A stretch of 64,000 nt of DNA, from the NCBI GenBank assembly GCA_963682055.1, contig OY821744.1, positions 7,852,835 to 7,916,834 of the forward strand, read 5' to 3'. Every line of letters starts with the position of its first letter. Positions within the stretch are counted from its first letter, which is position 1. Below are positions 24,257-37,506 of the stretch, piece by piece. The DNA is from Primula veris (taxonomy: Eukaryota; Streptophyta; Magnoliopsida; Ericales; Primulaceae). The notes below the pieces were generated by a model. The model did not search any database and had not been told where the DNA came from. It was given only the letters and a program-made list of their open reading frames with translations. A program made the translations under genes and the position numbers.

Positions 24257-25148
24257 TCTTAACCAAGAGATGTTTGTTCTCGATAGGGTTCTCCGTACAC
24301 ACCGTAGAATTGCATTCGATACGGAGTTTCCTGGTTTTGTCTACCCAAGTCCGAGGGATGCTTCCGAGTTTGAAAGGTATAAGGCTTTAGTTTCTAATGT
24401 TAACAGCTTGAAGCCTATACAATTGGGTCTTGTTTTATTTGATGAATGTGGAAACATTGGTGGGTGTTGGCAAGTTAATTTTTCGGATTTTGATGTTAGT
24501 TGTGATTTACACGTGACTGAGTCTATTAGCTTGTTAAAGAGAAACGGGATCGATTTCGAAAAAAATAGAAAAGATGGGGTGGATTGTGAAACGTTTGCTC
24601 ATAGCTTAAATATTGTTTTGCCTCGCTATAGTGGACTTGAGTGGGTAACTTTTCACGGGATATACGATGTCGCGTATTTGACGAAGATTTTGTTGAAAAG
24701 AGATATTCCGAAAAATTATGTCCAGTTTGTTAGGATGGTGAGTAATGCTTTAAGTGGCGTATTATACGATGTTAAGTACATAGCGGATCGTGTTTTCGGC
24801 CAAGGGTCTATTGGGCTGTCGAGACTAGGGAAGATATTTTGCGTGGAGAGGGTTGGTGAATCACACCAGGCTGGATCTGATTCTCTAATGACTGCAGAAA
24901 TATTTATTAAAATATATCAAGAAGGTTATACAAATATTCAGAATTTTCTTGGGGGTTATTTGTATGGAATTTCTGTGAGGTTTGGTAGTATTAATAACAC
25001 GCATTCAATTAAACTTCAGCGACAACAACAACAGATGTACACGATTAAGAAACAATGTGAAGTGCCAAGTGGATTTTATTGGAACCCTAGACAACAATAC
25101 GTCGTTGTGAATCATTGTATTCCAGTTATTTCATTAGTTAGGATTTAG
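24207..25148 (+). CDS. CAF1: CAF1-family mRNA deadenylase, copy 2
   Basis: Intronless 313-codon ORF with all five DEDDh residues (D38, E40, D154, H220, D225). It differs from copy 1 only by V24 and F149. F149, in FHGIYD, is the residue commonly seen in CAF1 proteins before the third catalytic acid, so copy 2 may keep the ancestral state there. I found no synonymous difference in 942 bp, whereas the 3' flank differs at about 1-2% of positions. Role as for copy 1: poly(A) shortening in CCR4-NOT. Confidence 0.95.
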   Translation: MKQVFCGTNIREVWAHNLNQEMFVLDRVLRTHRRIAFDTEFPGFVYPSPRDASEFERYKALVSNVNSLKPIQLGLVLFDECGNIGGCWQVNFSDFDVSCDLHVTESISLLKRNGIDFEKNRKDGVDCETFAHSLNIVLPRYSGLEWVTFHGIYDVAYLTKILLKRDIPKNYVQFVRMVSNALSGVLYDVKYIADRVFGQGSIGLSRLGKIFCVERVGESHQAGSDSLMTAEIFIKIYQEGYTNIQNFLGGYLYGISVRFGSINNTHSIKLQRQQQQMYTIKKQCEVPSGFYWNPRQQYVVVNHCIPVISLVRI

Positions 25149-27598
25149 GAATAACCCAATGTAATCCTGGTATTTTGCCATATATATGAGATTTACAAAT
25201 TACAATGATTGCAGTTTTTTTTCTTTAGTCTTTTGGTTATCTTTCATGACTTTTTACTCTTTGTGATTGTTTTGTTGAACCTGATTCAGAACTTTCCTTG
25301 GTGTGTAGAAGAAGAGTAAAAAAGTACTATTTTTTGTGTTCCAAGATTAGTTTAGGTATTCTGAGCCACCAATTGCAGGTCGCGGGAACGCCAAAATTTT
25401 GGGGGTTTCCTTGAAATTAAAGAGTTAAAGAAAAATTAGAGATCTAAGAGAAGTTAGTTTGTTTAGAGGGTTCTTGTGAAATCAAGAGTCTTGGTTGTCT
25501 AAACTTTAATCTCATGACTTGATTAGTCCAATAGCCCATGCATATAATGAAGTATGTTCTTTGATACCTAATTCTTATAAGTTACAGTTCATTCGCGGCA
25601 TAGACCATACATTATATTAAAATAACATTGAATTGCATTGGTAGTAGGATTTTGGTTTATGAAAAATTTGAATGCCACAGGATCTCTAAAATTGATGAAT
25701 GGTGACAACAAAATATGCTTAGATGCCAAGAGAGATTAATGCCAGATAAACATATGGCTAGTCTAAGTTGAGGATGTTTCCTCTAAAAGAAGGATACTTA
25801 GCAATCAGGTACTATACGTAAAGCCGTTAATTAATTAAAGAGGTAAGCGAATGATTAAGTGTTCAATTCTTCAATGTGACAATTCTTGAAAACTTACAAG
25901 TAAATTGAATGCCCATATATTTGTCTGGAACAGGAATACCCAAACATTGCATAGATGAGATACAGATTTAAGTAATCAGTACATATTACAAGCCGTAACT
26001 GAATCTGTATATGACTCACCATCAACTTTTTTCTCGATTCTCATTTTCATGTTTACACTGGATGGAGAAATAGCAGTCAGCAGGATGGATCACTTTCTAA
26101 TTCACTAACTTTAAACAGTTGAGAGATACTATGAGCACATTAATCTAGAATCTAGATATAATGCTATGGAAAACAAGATATTACTAATTACATACTATAA
26201 CTTTCCCTTCCCTGGTTCATCTAGAAAATAGTACTTACACTTAAGGTAAAGACATTTTTCTCGGTTTTATTTTATTCATGTTATACACGTCCTCCCGGAA
26301 ACAAATTCTCAAACAAGTGAGAAAGAACTTAAGTCTGAGACTATGAAGTTCCAGCCTAGTTATCTATCCGTTTTCTGAATGAATTTTTACATGATAAGTG
26401 CTTGTAAGAGTTTTTTTCTTTTTTTACCTCAACAAAATGTAGCTAACCATAACCGAAGGCATGCCTGATTTCTGTGAGGAGTGGCTGCAATTTTTGTAAA
26501 GTTGATTGAAGGGGGGAGGCAAAAAAGCTCTAGGGTTTTCTTTGCAATTTAATTTGACATATTCACTTAAAGCTTTCACAGAAAATGCAATTACAAGGCC
26601 CATAGTAACCAACACAGTCCAAGATATGTATCAATAAATGCACAAGATCAAGATAAATGCAGAATCTTGTGTGATCAAAACACTTGCTGGTAAACATGGA
26701 GAGAAATAAATTAAAGAATGATTCATGATTTAGAAAAGTCTAAAGATATGATGTGGTCCAGGGAGTTTCAGTGATAACCAAACTCCGAGTAATGTTTTTG
26801 TCTGTCGAAACTCATGACTTGATTCGTAACCCATGTATATAATGCACTAATGCAGTATGTTCTTTGATCTCGAATGTTATAACTAACAGCTTATTCTCGG
26901 CATTTACTGTACATTATGCAAAAGACCGCTGGATTGCGTTGCTTATTGGATTTTGATTCTGCAAAATTCGTATTGTAGGTTTTGCAGAATGATTAACAGT
27001 TACAGCAAAATATCGGCAGATAAACGTAAGGTTGGTCTAAGTTGAGGGTATTTCACTAAAATAATGCTTGTTAGCAATTAGATGATTACTTTTACACAAT
27101 ATGTACAACCTGGAAATAAATTAACGAGGTAATCAATGATTAGTGTCCAATGCGACAAAATCACAAAACTGCCAATTAAACTGAATGCACAGGAGCCTTT
27201 TTTTTCTTTTTTCTGGAACAGGATTATCAGCACATTGCGTAGATGAGGTACATTAGAATATTAGATGGCCTAACTGAATTGCAACTTTTTTCTCGCTTCT
27301 TATTTTCATTTTGCAGTATATGAAGTCATAAGACTTGAGATAATGGAATATTCCGGGTTTGCTAACAATCAACAATTGAAGAGGTTATACACTCAAATAG
27401 TCAAATCAATCAAGAAAAAGATGTAGGAAACATGAAATTACTCGTCACAAACAAGTTTTCCATCTTTTAATTTGTTTACCCATGAAAGAATGATCCCACT
27501 TAAGGTTATAACATTTTTCTCGGGCTGATTTATTGACGTCATCCAGTCCCTCCCAGAAACAACTTCTCAAAACATTTTCTAAATGAGAATACACATCA

Positions 27599-27626
27599 GG
27601 ACTATTTTTATGGGACGGAGGGAGTA
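27599..27626 (-). repeat. Stowaway-type MITE terminus, copy 2
   Basis: Duplicate of the element end at 20740-20767 (TACTCCCTCCGTCCC on the minus strand). No partner end was found. Confidence 0.6.
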
Positions 27627-28247
27627 ATAAACTTTGGAGTTTCCAGCTTGGTTCTTTAACCATTTTCTAAATGAATATACATGCCAAGTTCTTGCAAGAG
27701 TTTTTTTTTTTTTTACCAGAACAAAATTTTGCTAACCACAACCATGGGCATGCCTAGTTTTTGTGTGGAACTCTAAGCATAGAAAGGACAACAAATGCAG
27801 TGTGAGAAGGAAATTTCTGCAAAGCTGTTGAAGGGGGAAAACAAAAGGCTCTGAGAGTTTTCAGACCAATTTAATTTCTGGTTTCGTAATGCTTTCACAG
27901 AAATTGCAACTACAAATGGCATAGAAACCAACACGGTTCAAGATATGTATCAATATATGGGACATTGAATAATAAAGATAAAAAAAAATGCACAATCTTG
28001 TGCACTGGAAACATTTACTGGCAAACATGGAGGGGGGAAAATGCTTTACTACTATTCATCCAAAAATGTATATAGAATATCGACATGAATACACACATTC
28101 ATGTGCCATGGCAACATTATACCAGTATAGACACAAACCCTCGACTACTACTCCACTGTTAATGATTCTAAACAATCACAAAAGATGAAAAAAAATCTTC
28201 TGATGTATTCACAATTTGGACGTTGAAGATGTCTCTGTAAACTCATC

Positions 28248-31200
28248 TTAAGCTTCCATTGCCGGAGTCATGAACACACCAAATATCTTCACGCCTTTTT
28301 TTGTAACTACAAAAAAGAAAGATAAAAAGTATTAAACATCTAGAACAGGGTAGTTAAGTATGTATGTGGGTTTTCTGAAGGTTATGACAATATTTTCCAC
28401 TGTCCATATATATAATCAGAATCCAAGATAATGCGATGTGGTGTTCTTCTCCTTACATGTATATGAACATACCGAGAAATATTTATCATATCATAAAGGG
28501 GTAAAAAATAAACGTAGGTATTAAAGGCAAGTCGGTATTTAAAACAAACTATTTGTACGAGTTGAAGACCCAACACAGGATAGTCTGGCGTCACAAATTA
28601 AAGGGAAAATAATAGAATTTAGTTTCACAATCGTACCATGGTGAAGTGAAAGTTTCCATTTTTCCTGACAAGTTATTCTAAAAAAGATTAGAAAAACAAA
28701 TAAACTTATTGACCGAAATTTACCTTCAGAATCAAGCTCTTCAGGATGTGCCTGCATCATTGTCTGGTTCAAAGCTAAATCAGTATTCACTAAACTTGAG
28801 TGTGTACCTGTACCAGAACGACCAAAAATATCATCAATCCGTGTACTCACCAACGGTGCAACAAAAATGAAAACTCTTTAAGAATTCTTTGATAATACTT
28901 AATCAGTAACTTCTTCAGAAAGCTACAAAATTAAGAAACAATCTTATGAGAGCAGAGCTAAACATGTCGTATGAAAGTATACTAACAAAGAAACCAAAGC
29001 CAGACAAATCAATAAAATAACTGGACATTACAGAGTTGACACACTAGAGACTGTTTGTTCTGATTATATGCATTAACAGACCTATTTGAATCGAGATCTG
29101 ATTTTTCATCCTTCTTTTCATTCACGTTTTCATTTGGATGAAGTGGCATGGTTGTATTGAAGACTCAAATCCATGGAAATTTTGTCTACTTCATCTACTT
29201 CCTATGTTATCTTCTTTTGTATTGAGAGGACGTTTCAGAATAGTGAATCTAACTTTTTTTATTCGAAGACCGAAAGAAATTTCAGCAGCTTAATAAGAAC
29301 TGTTATGAAAAATCAAAATCCATCAAATTACTTGAAAGAGTGTACTATATATTGAATCAGAGAATGCAGTTTTTGTGGCATCCTAACCATACAAAAGCAC
29401 AAACTAGTCTTATGTAGGTTTTTTGTGCTATAAGGACTGTTTGGCAAGTGTGAAGAATTGTACAGTCACATTATTGTAGTACTCCGTTTTCCTATACAAA
29501 AGAACTTATTCTCGGTCAAGATAAAATAACTTTCAAAACAGTAATACATACTTTCAAAATCGAACTTATCACTATAAGCCTCCTCCATCGTCTGGTCTGA
29601 AGGCAAATCCTCTGTCATAGGTGCTGCATGCTTACCTGAAATAAAGCAACCAAAAGTATAATTGATTCTTGTACTGTAGATGGTGCCCTAAATAATTTTA
29701 AATTTTAGTAAAATAATTCATGAAAATAGTGGATAACTTCTTTAAGAAACCCCCATATAATATACTAAGAAACTGTAAATGCATATCTAAAAGAAACTAA
29801 AACACAGACCTAAATAAACCAATGTCATCATAGCTTGAGGGGAACTTCTATTCCCGATAGTCTCATCATTGCATGTTTGGTTCGTGTAGTTTATAGAAAT
29901 CAAACTGGTGGTCCATAATAATTATTAATTAATATGGATGGCAAACTTATTATCTATACTATGGGATCAATCGGAGCCACCGTGCTGTTCATCTCCCTAA
30001 TTTTGAGATGTGGCCTTTGTGATCAGAGAAATAAGTATATTTCTAGCAAAAAATAGCAGCAATTCATCTGAGAAACCACCTCTGTAGGTTATTCAGATTG
30101 TAGGACCCAAAACAATACAACTGATACTATAAAGACGAGTGGATTTTTTATTTTTTTCCGAATAACACAAACTATGAAAAAAACTGTTGGTACTACATAC
30201 GTGAAACAAACCCTAGAACCATGATGTAAAATTAGAATTCCGAAAACAATATTTTAGTACTAGGAGAAACATTGCTATATATAATATTATACGATTAAAT
30301 TCCCAGTTAATTAGAAATCAAGAAAGGTACTGAAAAATATAACCAGCCGATTCTTTTGTCGCTCATATTACCCTAAAAACATATTATAAAATTGTAAAAC
30401 TTGAATTTGAAAACAGTATTTTAGTAACTGGACACACATTGTAAGAACAACTCAAATGTAATATCAAAAGCTATTATTGATTTATATGGATGGCTGTTAG
30501 TTGTTTCCCGGGGTAGGTGCAAACTTTTATAAATACAATGGGATCAAATTAAATTCTCTCTCAAATAATAAGACCAACTTAAATCTCTGCTCATATCACT
30601 CTCAAATAATAAAAGACCAACTTAAATCTCTGCTCATATCATAAGGAACAGTTAGTTTTTTTTTCTCTCAGGCTAATGAGCTACAGAATTTTCGCTCAAA
30701 TAACTGAACCCAGTGGAGTTGTTCATCTCCCTAATTATAAAACTCAGCCTTTATTGTCAGGTAAACAGGTATACTGAACATCTCTACCAAAAATAATCAC
30801 CATTAATTCATCTGAGAGACCACATCTGTAAGTTATTTAAGTTATAAAGACCAACACATTATAATTGATACTACGAAGATTAAAATACGAAACCCCCTTC
30901 TAGAAAATTAGAAAATCAATAACCTACTTTTTTACCCAAGAAATATACCCAAGAAAATTAGAAAATCAATAACCTACTGTTGTGTAAATTTGTAAAACTA
31001 ATATTTAGACAACAGTAATTTAGCACTGGGACACATAACGTACAACAATTAAAGTGCTATATCAAAATTTATTAGGAATCAAATTACCAGAAAAATGGAA
31101 AATCAAGAACCGTGATGAAAAAATAACTAAATAACTATGTCATTGAAGGAAAACCAATTAAAATTCACACAACAGTAAATCAGTACTAGGAAACACATTG

Positions 31201-34063
31201 TAAAAATTTACCAGAAAATTAGAAAATCAAGAACCAGCTAATTATCACTTGAAACATACTGTTAAATTGTAAATCAAAATTCACAGAACCCTAAACTAGT
31301 ACCAGGACACACATTGTAAAACAATAAAAAGATACAGTATCAAATCCTAGTACGGTTGAATTACCAGAAAAATAGAAAATCAAGAACCATCTTTTTAGAA
31401 AGCGAAAACTTAGCCAAAGCGTGTTTTGCAATAACTATGCTAAAACCGTAAAAAGCGTATTCTATTAGCTGCCTAAAAGCGGAAAAGCAAACATTTTAAG
31501 CTTTTTAAAAGCTTCGAATCGAGTTTTTATCACGCTTCTTTTTAAAACAAAGAAAACAACAACAAAATACAGTATCAAAACCTAATACGGTTGAATTACC
31601 AGAAGAATAGAAAATCAAGAACCAGTTTTTTTGTTTTTTCCCTAAAAACATAGTAAAATTAATATTCGCACAACAGTAAATCAAGTACCAGGACACACAT
31701 TGTAAACCAATAAAGAAACACAGTATCAAAGCCTAATACAGTTAAATCACCAGAAAAATAGACAATCAAAACCGGCTTTTTCCCAAGAAACATACTGTTA
31801 AATTGTAATTTCAAAATTCAAACAACAGTAAATTTACTAAGACTCCGTTTGGTAACAAATTTTGGATTTTGAAGATCACTTTAGCTTTTTAAAAGTAGTT
31901 TTTTAGGCTAAAAAGGCTAAAACTATCTAAAAATAATAATCAGGAATTTTGAAACAATTTATTATAATATGATTTTTGACCAGAAAATCTGTCGCCAACC
32001 GGAGCCTAAATTATTACTTAGGACACACATTGTAAAGCAATAAAAACTACAATATCAAAACCTAATCCGGTTCAATCACCAGAAAAATAGAAATTCAAGA
32101 ACCAGCTTTATCCCCTAGAAACATACTGTTTAGGCTAAAATCGAGTCTTTTTTAAAAATACATGGAAAAAATTCGTTTTTCCCCAATATGTTGTATTGTA
32201 GTCCCTTTTAGCCTATTAATAGTTACCCCTTGATTGTAAAATAAAAATTCACACAACAGTAAATTAGTACACACACATAGTAAAACAAAAAAAAAACTGT
32301 ATCGAAACCTAATACGGTTGGATTAACAGAAAAATAGAAAATCAAGAACCAGCCTTTTTCCCCTAGAAACCCTAGAAACATACTGTTAAATTGTAAAATT
32401 AAAATTTACACAATAGTAAATTAGTAAAAGGACACACATTGTAAAACAATAAAAAAACACAATATCAAAACCTAATATTGTTGAATTACCACAAAAATAG
32501 GAAATCAAGAACCAACTTAATTTCCCCCTTAGAATCATACTGTACTACTCCAAATATGAGTATTAAATTGTAAAGATCACTGGGTGTTTTCAGATTATTT
32601 AGCTTTAAAAAAAAGATTTTTAGGCTAAAAAAATCCAAAAATAAAAATTCTAGATTTTTGTTGGATTTTTAAACAGGTTTTTTAATCTTATTTTTGCCAA
32701 ACAAAGCCTAAATTAGTACCAGGACACACGTTGTAAAACAATAACAACTACCATATGAAAACCTAATACGGCTGAATTACCATAAAAACAGAAAATCAAG
32801 AACCATCTTTTCCCCTAGAAATATGCTGTTAAATTGTAAAATCAAAATTCACACAACAGTAAATTTACTAAATTAGTACCAGGTACACACATTGTAAACC
32901 AATAAAAAAAATACAGAACCAAAACCTAACATGGTTGAATTACCATAAAAAAGGAGTAAAAACACATTTTTTTTAAAACTCCTTTTGAAAGCTAAATAAT
33001 AACACTAATTAATAATAACACCCAAGAAGGAGGAGGATAAACAGCTAAGAAATCTGTTGCCAATCTAAGCCTAAATTACTACCAGGACATTGTAAAACAA
33101 TAAAAAAAACAGTACCGAAACCCAATACGGTTGAATCACCATAAAAAACCAAAGACCAAAAACACATAAATATTTTACAAAAAAAAAAAAACAGAAATCT
33201 GTTTGTTCAAGAACCAACCTTTTTCCCCTAGAAACATAATGTTAAATTGTAAAATTAAAATTCAGACAACAGTAAATTAGTACTAAGACCACCCACATTG
33301 TAAACCAATAAAACAAACACAGTATCAAAACCTAATACAGTTAAATCACCAGAATAACAGACAATCAAGAACCGGCTTTTGTCCCCAAGAAACATACTAA
33401 GGCTCCGTTTGGTAACAGATATTTTCTGTTTGGTAACAGATTTTGGATTTTAAAGATAACCAAGGACAGTTAGATTATTTGCTTGTAAAAGGCAGATTTT
33501 TAGACCAAGAAAGCTAAAAAAAATCTAAAAAAAAAATTGAATAACCATAACAAAGACTAAAAACACATAAATAGTTTTCTATATAAACAAAAAATACCAG
33601 AAGAAGTCTGCTTGTTCAAGATTAAACGGAGCTTCCTGTCGACATCAGCTTCAATACTATCAGCCATCTCGAGAACCCGTTTAAGCTCATCCTCACTCAT
33701 CCCTTCCAACCCCTTATCCACGTCAAAATCCAATATTGCTCTTCTACTAACATCCTTATCTTCTTCTTTTATTATTTTGGCTACTTTTACGTCTTTTTCC
33801 TCGACTTTTTTTTGGTACTTCTCGATAATCCTAACGACCTCGTTCTGGTCTTCGGGCCATGTATGCCACTTGGAGGACCCGTCATCGGTTTCTTCGTCGT
33901 CATGTGTGCCGACTAGGCAGACGTCGACGTTGCATAGAATCGAGAGTTCTTTGGCTTTTTTCTTAATGGTGTCGAGTCTTTTAGTTTTGCTTATGAACTG
34001 CTTTCTTCTACGGTTTAGCTCTTCTGTTGTTATTGAGTTTTCTCTGTTGTTTTCTTCTCCCAT
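28248..34063 (-). CDS. divergent type I (M-type) MADS-box-like gene, 5 exons
   Basis: Model on the minus strand: 34063-33598, 29635-29552, 29163-29082, 28845-28724, 28306-28248 (stop TAA). The phases agree and the exons sum to 813 bp (270 residues). Exon 1 carries the only recognisable domain: RRKQFISKTKRLDTIKKKAK, then ELSILCNVDVCLVG, then WPEDQNEVVRIIEKYQKK. This fits the second half of the MADS box and the W-P region of plant M-gamma (AGL80-like) factors. The usual first ~10 basic residues of the MADS box are missing. Later exons are acidic; exons 2 and 4 resemble each other (PSDQTMEEA, LNQTMMQA). Exon 1 and the last exon are well supported; the acceptors of exons 3 and 4 are weak. M-type factors act in gametophyte or endosperm, an inference here. 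Confidence 0.6.
31080..33400. repeat. degenerate tandem repeat array in intron 1
   Basis: A unit with recognisable blocks recurs about 11 times at irregular spacing of about 130-350 bp. The blocks are AAAATCAAGAACC, CCCCTAGAAACATACTG, TTAAATTGTAAAAT, CAACAGTAAATTAGTA, CAGGACACACATTGTAAA, and TATCAAAACCTAATACGG. Copies of AAGAACC or AAAACCGG lie near 31107, 31232, 31381, 31617, 31766, 32097, 32344, 32508, 32798, 33209 and 33366. A weaker copy lies at about 30320. Confidence 0.75.
31840..32007. mobile_element. small hAT-like non-autonomous element
   Basis: Imperfect terminal inverted repeats GACTCCGTTTGGTAACA and (reverse complement) GGCTCCGGTTGGCGACA enclose about 165 bp. The flanks AAATTTACT and AAATTATTA could be a decayed 8-bp target duplication. 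Related ends (GGCTCCGTTTGG) recur at 33401, and GCCAAACAAAGCC at about 32694. Confidence 0.55.
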
Positions 34064-37000
34064 GTTTTTGGGTTTTGGGTTTTGTGTTTTGTTGATTTGA
34101 TGAGGATTAACAAGGTTTATATAGGGGGAGAGGGAGAAGATAACTTGTTTGGTTTTTATTATTTTGGTACCCAACTTTTAATCCTTCAAAACTTAGTTCC
34201 ATATATTTTGTTTTCTTATGTGGTTTTCTTATTCTATAAGGGTTTTGCTTTTGTTTGGGTTGTGACTTACTTATGTGGTTTTTTATGTGTGAATTAATAA
34301 GGTTTATTTAGGAGAAAGAATGTTTAGATATTATTATTTTGGTGTCTAGCTTTTACTATTCTTCAATTTAGATCTATATATACTCAGTTGTTTTTGTTTA
34401 CTTCTTCTATTGTACATTTTGTTTTTGTTTGTACGGTTATTTTGATGTGAATTAATTAGGTTTATATGGGGGATATTGTTTAGTGTCACAACGTATTGCT
34501 TTAACCATCTGTTATTCAATATTTAATTTTTACTAATTTGGATTTACATCTACCTATTTTAATAGAATTAGGTGACTAGTGTGAGAGAAAATGACGGAGC
34601 TGCACTCACGTGCTATGGCCTATCAAATAGTGAGTGCGATTTTGTCAGCATAATGGTAAACAAATAGATATCCGGATACGAAATATAATAACTACAGTTT
34701 CATCGGTTTATTACTCTAATATTCTTAACTGGATGAAAATTGGTGGGATGGAACCCAGACTTATAAATTTTTAAGTTAGATAGTAAAATGGTAAAATATG
34801 ATAATACATGGTAGTAAATAATTTATTTAGTGATTGATAATGTGAAGGATTTGGTTGTATTATGAGTCTATTAAATTAAAGTAATTTTTGTTATCATTGT
34901 AATCTTAATTAAATCGTAGTTAGTTCGAATTTTATTATATTCTGACACATCAGTAACATTGAACTCACATTAAATTATCTTAAATCGATAGAAAAACTGA
35001 TTAGAGCATTTTTAAATAGGTTTGGTCTACCATTGAAAATATACATTTTTTTATTCAACTTGTAATTTTGCAAGTTGATTGATGATTTTGTAATTCTTCT
35101 TAACGGGGCCTTCTATATTAAGTAGGAGAAGCCTATAATTTCTTTAACATGTTTTTAATCAAAACCATCGCCTAAAATAATTAGAACTACAAGAACCAAA
35201 TAGAATTATTTTTTATACTTGGAGACCGTACTGTAATATTTTATTATTTGAAGATCTAAATAGTTTTTTAAGTCGGTTTAAATGAGTTTGGCCACATCAG
35301 CCGCTTGTGGACAAAAACTGATAAAATACATATATAAAAAAAAAATCTTGAAAATAGGCTTTATGTACAAGTCAGAACTCTATTCTGAAAAGAAAGTCTA
35401 TTAAAAGTCAAATTATCCTATAATTTAGTTTAAAACAGGATGCATCAGAATAATCAAAAAACACATCAAATGTTTAAAATTTACTATCAAGTAAATCTTA
35501 AAACCTAATTGTTATGGGTCTCATCTTGAGACTTAGATCAAACCAATCGTAAATTACTATTAAAATTAGTCATGATCATATTAGGAGTCATGAGTACTAC
35601 ATTCCTTGTAAGAATGCATTACTTTAACCTGTAATGAACCATCGTATCCGTGTTCCGATTCTTCCATGCTACAGGTTGAAGATGAAAAACAAATATCATT
35701 AAAATCGAAAAAAAAAAAGAAAAGAAGCAACGATAATGTATTTATCGATAATCATAATTTCTGCCATCAGCTTTTGGTTGCAATAATTTGTCAATTGGTC
35801 TTTTTATGTTAAGTTTGTGGATATACGAAATAGATGTTTGGTGGATTCTTGATTTTTAGACTAAAACAATTGAGGCCTGGAAATCAACTGAATTAGTTTT
35901 TAATAGATTCTTGACTGATGCTTGAAGTTCTAATCTTGATGTTTTGTATTTCTACATTCATAATGTACTTTCGCGATATTTGCAGTTAGTTTCTGGTCTA
36001 GATAAAAGTTCTGGGAATACAAATTTTGTTCAACTAATTTAGTTAAAAGAATGCCACGAAGGTCACATTATCTCACTATAAGAATTATGGTGTTTAGTGA
36101 CGAACTTTTTGATGCTCTCACTAAATGTATATATTTTTAGTGACGAAAAAAATACTAAACGTCTTTAGTTAAAAAATAATCGAGATAGTGACGAGAAATC
36201 GAGAAATTATTTTTGTCATGAATTATCAGTATATTTAATTGCTAATTGTTGTAGAGATAGGTTTTTAATAGATATTTGACGATTAAGCCATAATAGTTGG
36301 TGACCAGCCGCATATAGTTTTATTGGTCTTGATGCACGGTTTTGCATAGAAGATTAACTTACTCACCTTTTAATACAACAGTTTGTTTAATTTAATAAAA
36401 AATGAATAACATGAAATATAACTAACATATTTTATTATAATATTTTAAATTAAAATATTTGTTGTCACTATTGTACATTTGGACGCATGAGATGTGGGAG
36501 GAAAATATTTTATACTCACTCCTTGTTATTTTAAATCACTTTTTCACATTGTTAATACTATTTTTCACTATACTTAAAACATCAAGAATATTACTGTTTC
36601 TCACCCCCTTCTCTATCCTCCACCGTATAAATCACCGCAGCTCCACCATGGAGATCACCGGAGAAGATCACCAGCCTTAATTTTCTCTCTCTAAAAGCTC
36701 AATAATCTCTAATCGGTATTTAATTTAAACCTAACTTAAAATCAAGTGAATTATTTCTTATATATTCGTAATCAAAGTTAATTATCTTTAATCGGTATGT
36801 AATTTAACTCATCATCTTTAATTGTTGTATTTGATTTATGCTAAGTTGGTTGTTTATTGGTGCTCATATATTCATAAATTTAGATTTTGAGCTCAAATTG
36901 TGGTTAATTACTTATAATTTGGTTATTTGTAAAAACGATATAGCTTATGTATTACCGACCTTTAGAATTATTATCTTCTGATGAAATTTGTTAAATTTTT

Positions 37001-37501
37001 GTTAGATTGAGCATATTTTTAAGTCGCTTGTTGATGTTATGAGACTAGCGGAATTTGGTTGTTTATTGAGCAGATTTTCACTCAAATTAGGCTAATTATT
37101 TGATTTCATGTTTAATAAGTGGTTAGTCAAATATATTTGATCATTAAGTCGCTTGAGACTAGCGGAATATTGAGAGAGCCAAGAATCTATACATTGTCGG
37201 TCTCAACATATTGAATATTAGCTAGTTTTCATTGTTTTTTTCCTAAAAGAAAACTTGTATTTGCTTTAAGAAGTTTATTCTGACAAATAGCTCGACATGA
37301 CAACGTTAAATTGTGTTTGGGGTTGAGTAATATTTATTTCTTGTATAAAATCTGAGTATATTATATTTGTACCATTTTAATAATTCAACTAAATGATTTG
37401 TTGTAGAGTTTCAAGAATGTTAGAATAGGCAGAAGCAACCTAATTAGAACTATAAATCTGGATTTGTGTCATTCTAATATCATCGTGTTTTTTCATCTTT
37501 C
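34064..37501. other. intergenic region, MADS-like promoter and AT-rich flank
   Basis: The first 250 bp upstream of 34063 should hold the promoter of the MADS-like gene. The rest is AT-rich. A patch at 36080-36240 repeats TAGTGACGA on both strands, like a small MITE. At about 36000-36080 there is a weak match to 60590-60650. No supported gene is seen. Confidence 0.5.
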
Positions 37502-37506
37502 TTATG

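Larger units (their letters stand above)
21551..28363. repeat. tandem segmental duplication, copy 2
   Basis: Direct repeat of 14421-21494, with one CAF1 gene, the nested older duplication (about 25460-27980) and the last exon of the MADS-like gene, here still joined to the rest of that gene. Homology ends near 28363, where ...GTTAAGTATGT continues into the intron of that gene. The corresponding point of copy 1 goes into the G-run. Confidence 0.93.
29636..33597. other. 4-kb intron 1 of the MADS-like gene
   Basis: No coding sequence is seen. The right two thirds consist of a degenerate repeat array (about 30300-33400) with small hAT-like insertions. Smaller tandem duplicates occur at 30560-30645 (AATAA(A)AGACCAACTTAAAT twice). 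Confidence 0.55.

Noticed and set aside
33612..34100. 162-codon plus-strand ORF
   Set aside because: It is the antisense of exon 1 of the MADS-like gene and Ser-rich, as expected for a shadow frame.
34064..34174. N-terminal extension of the MADS-like protein
   Set aside because: The longer frame starts at TTG. The ATG at 34061-34063 is the plausible start.
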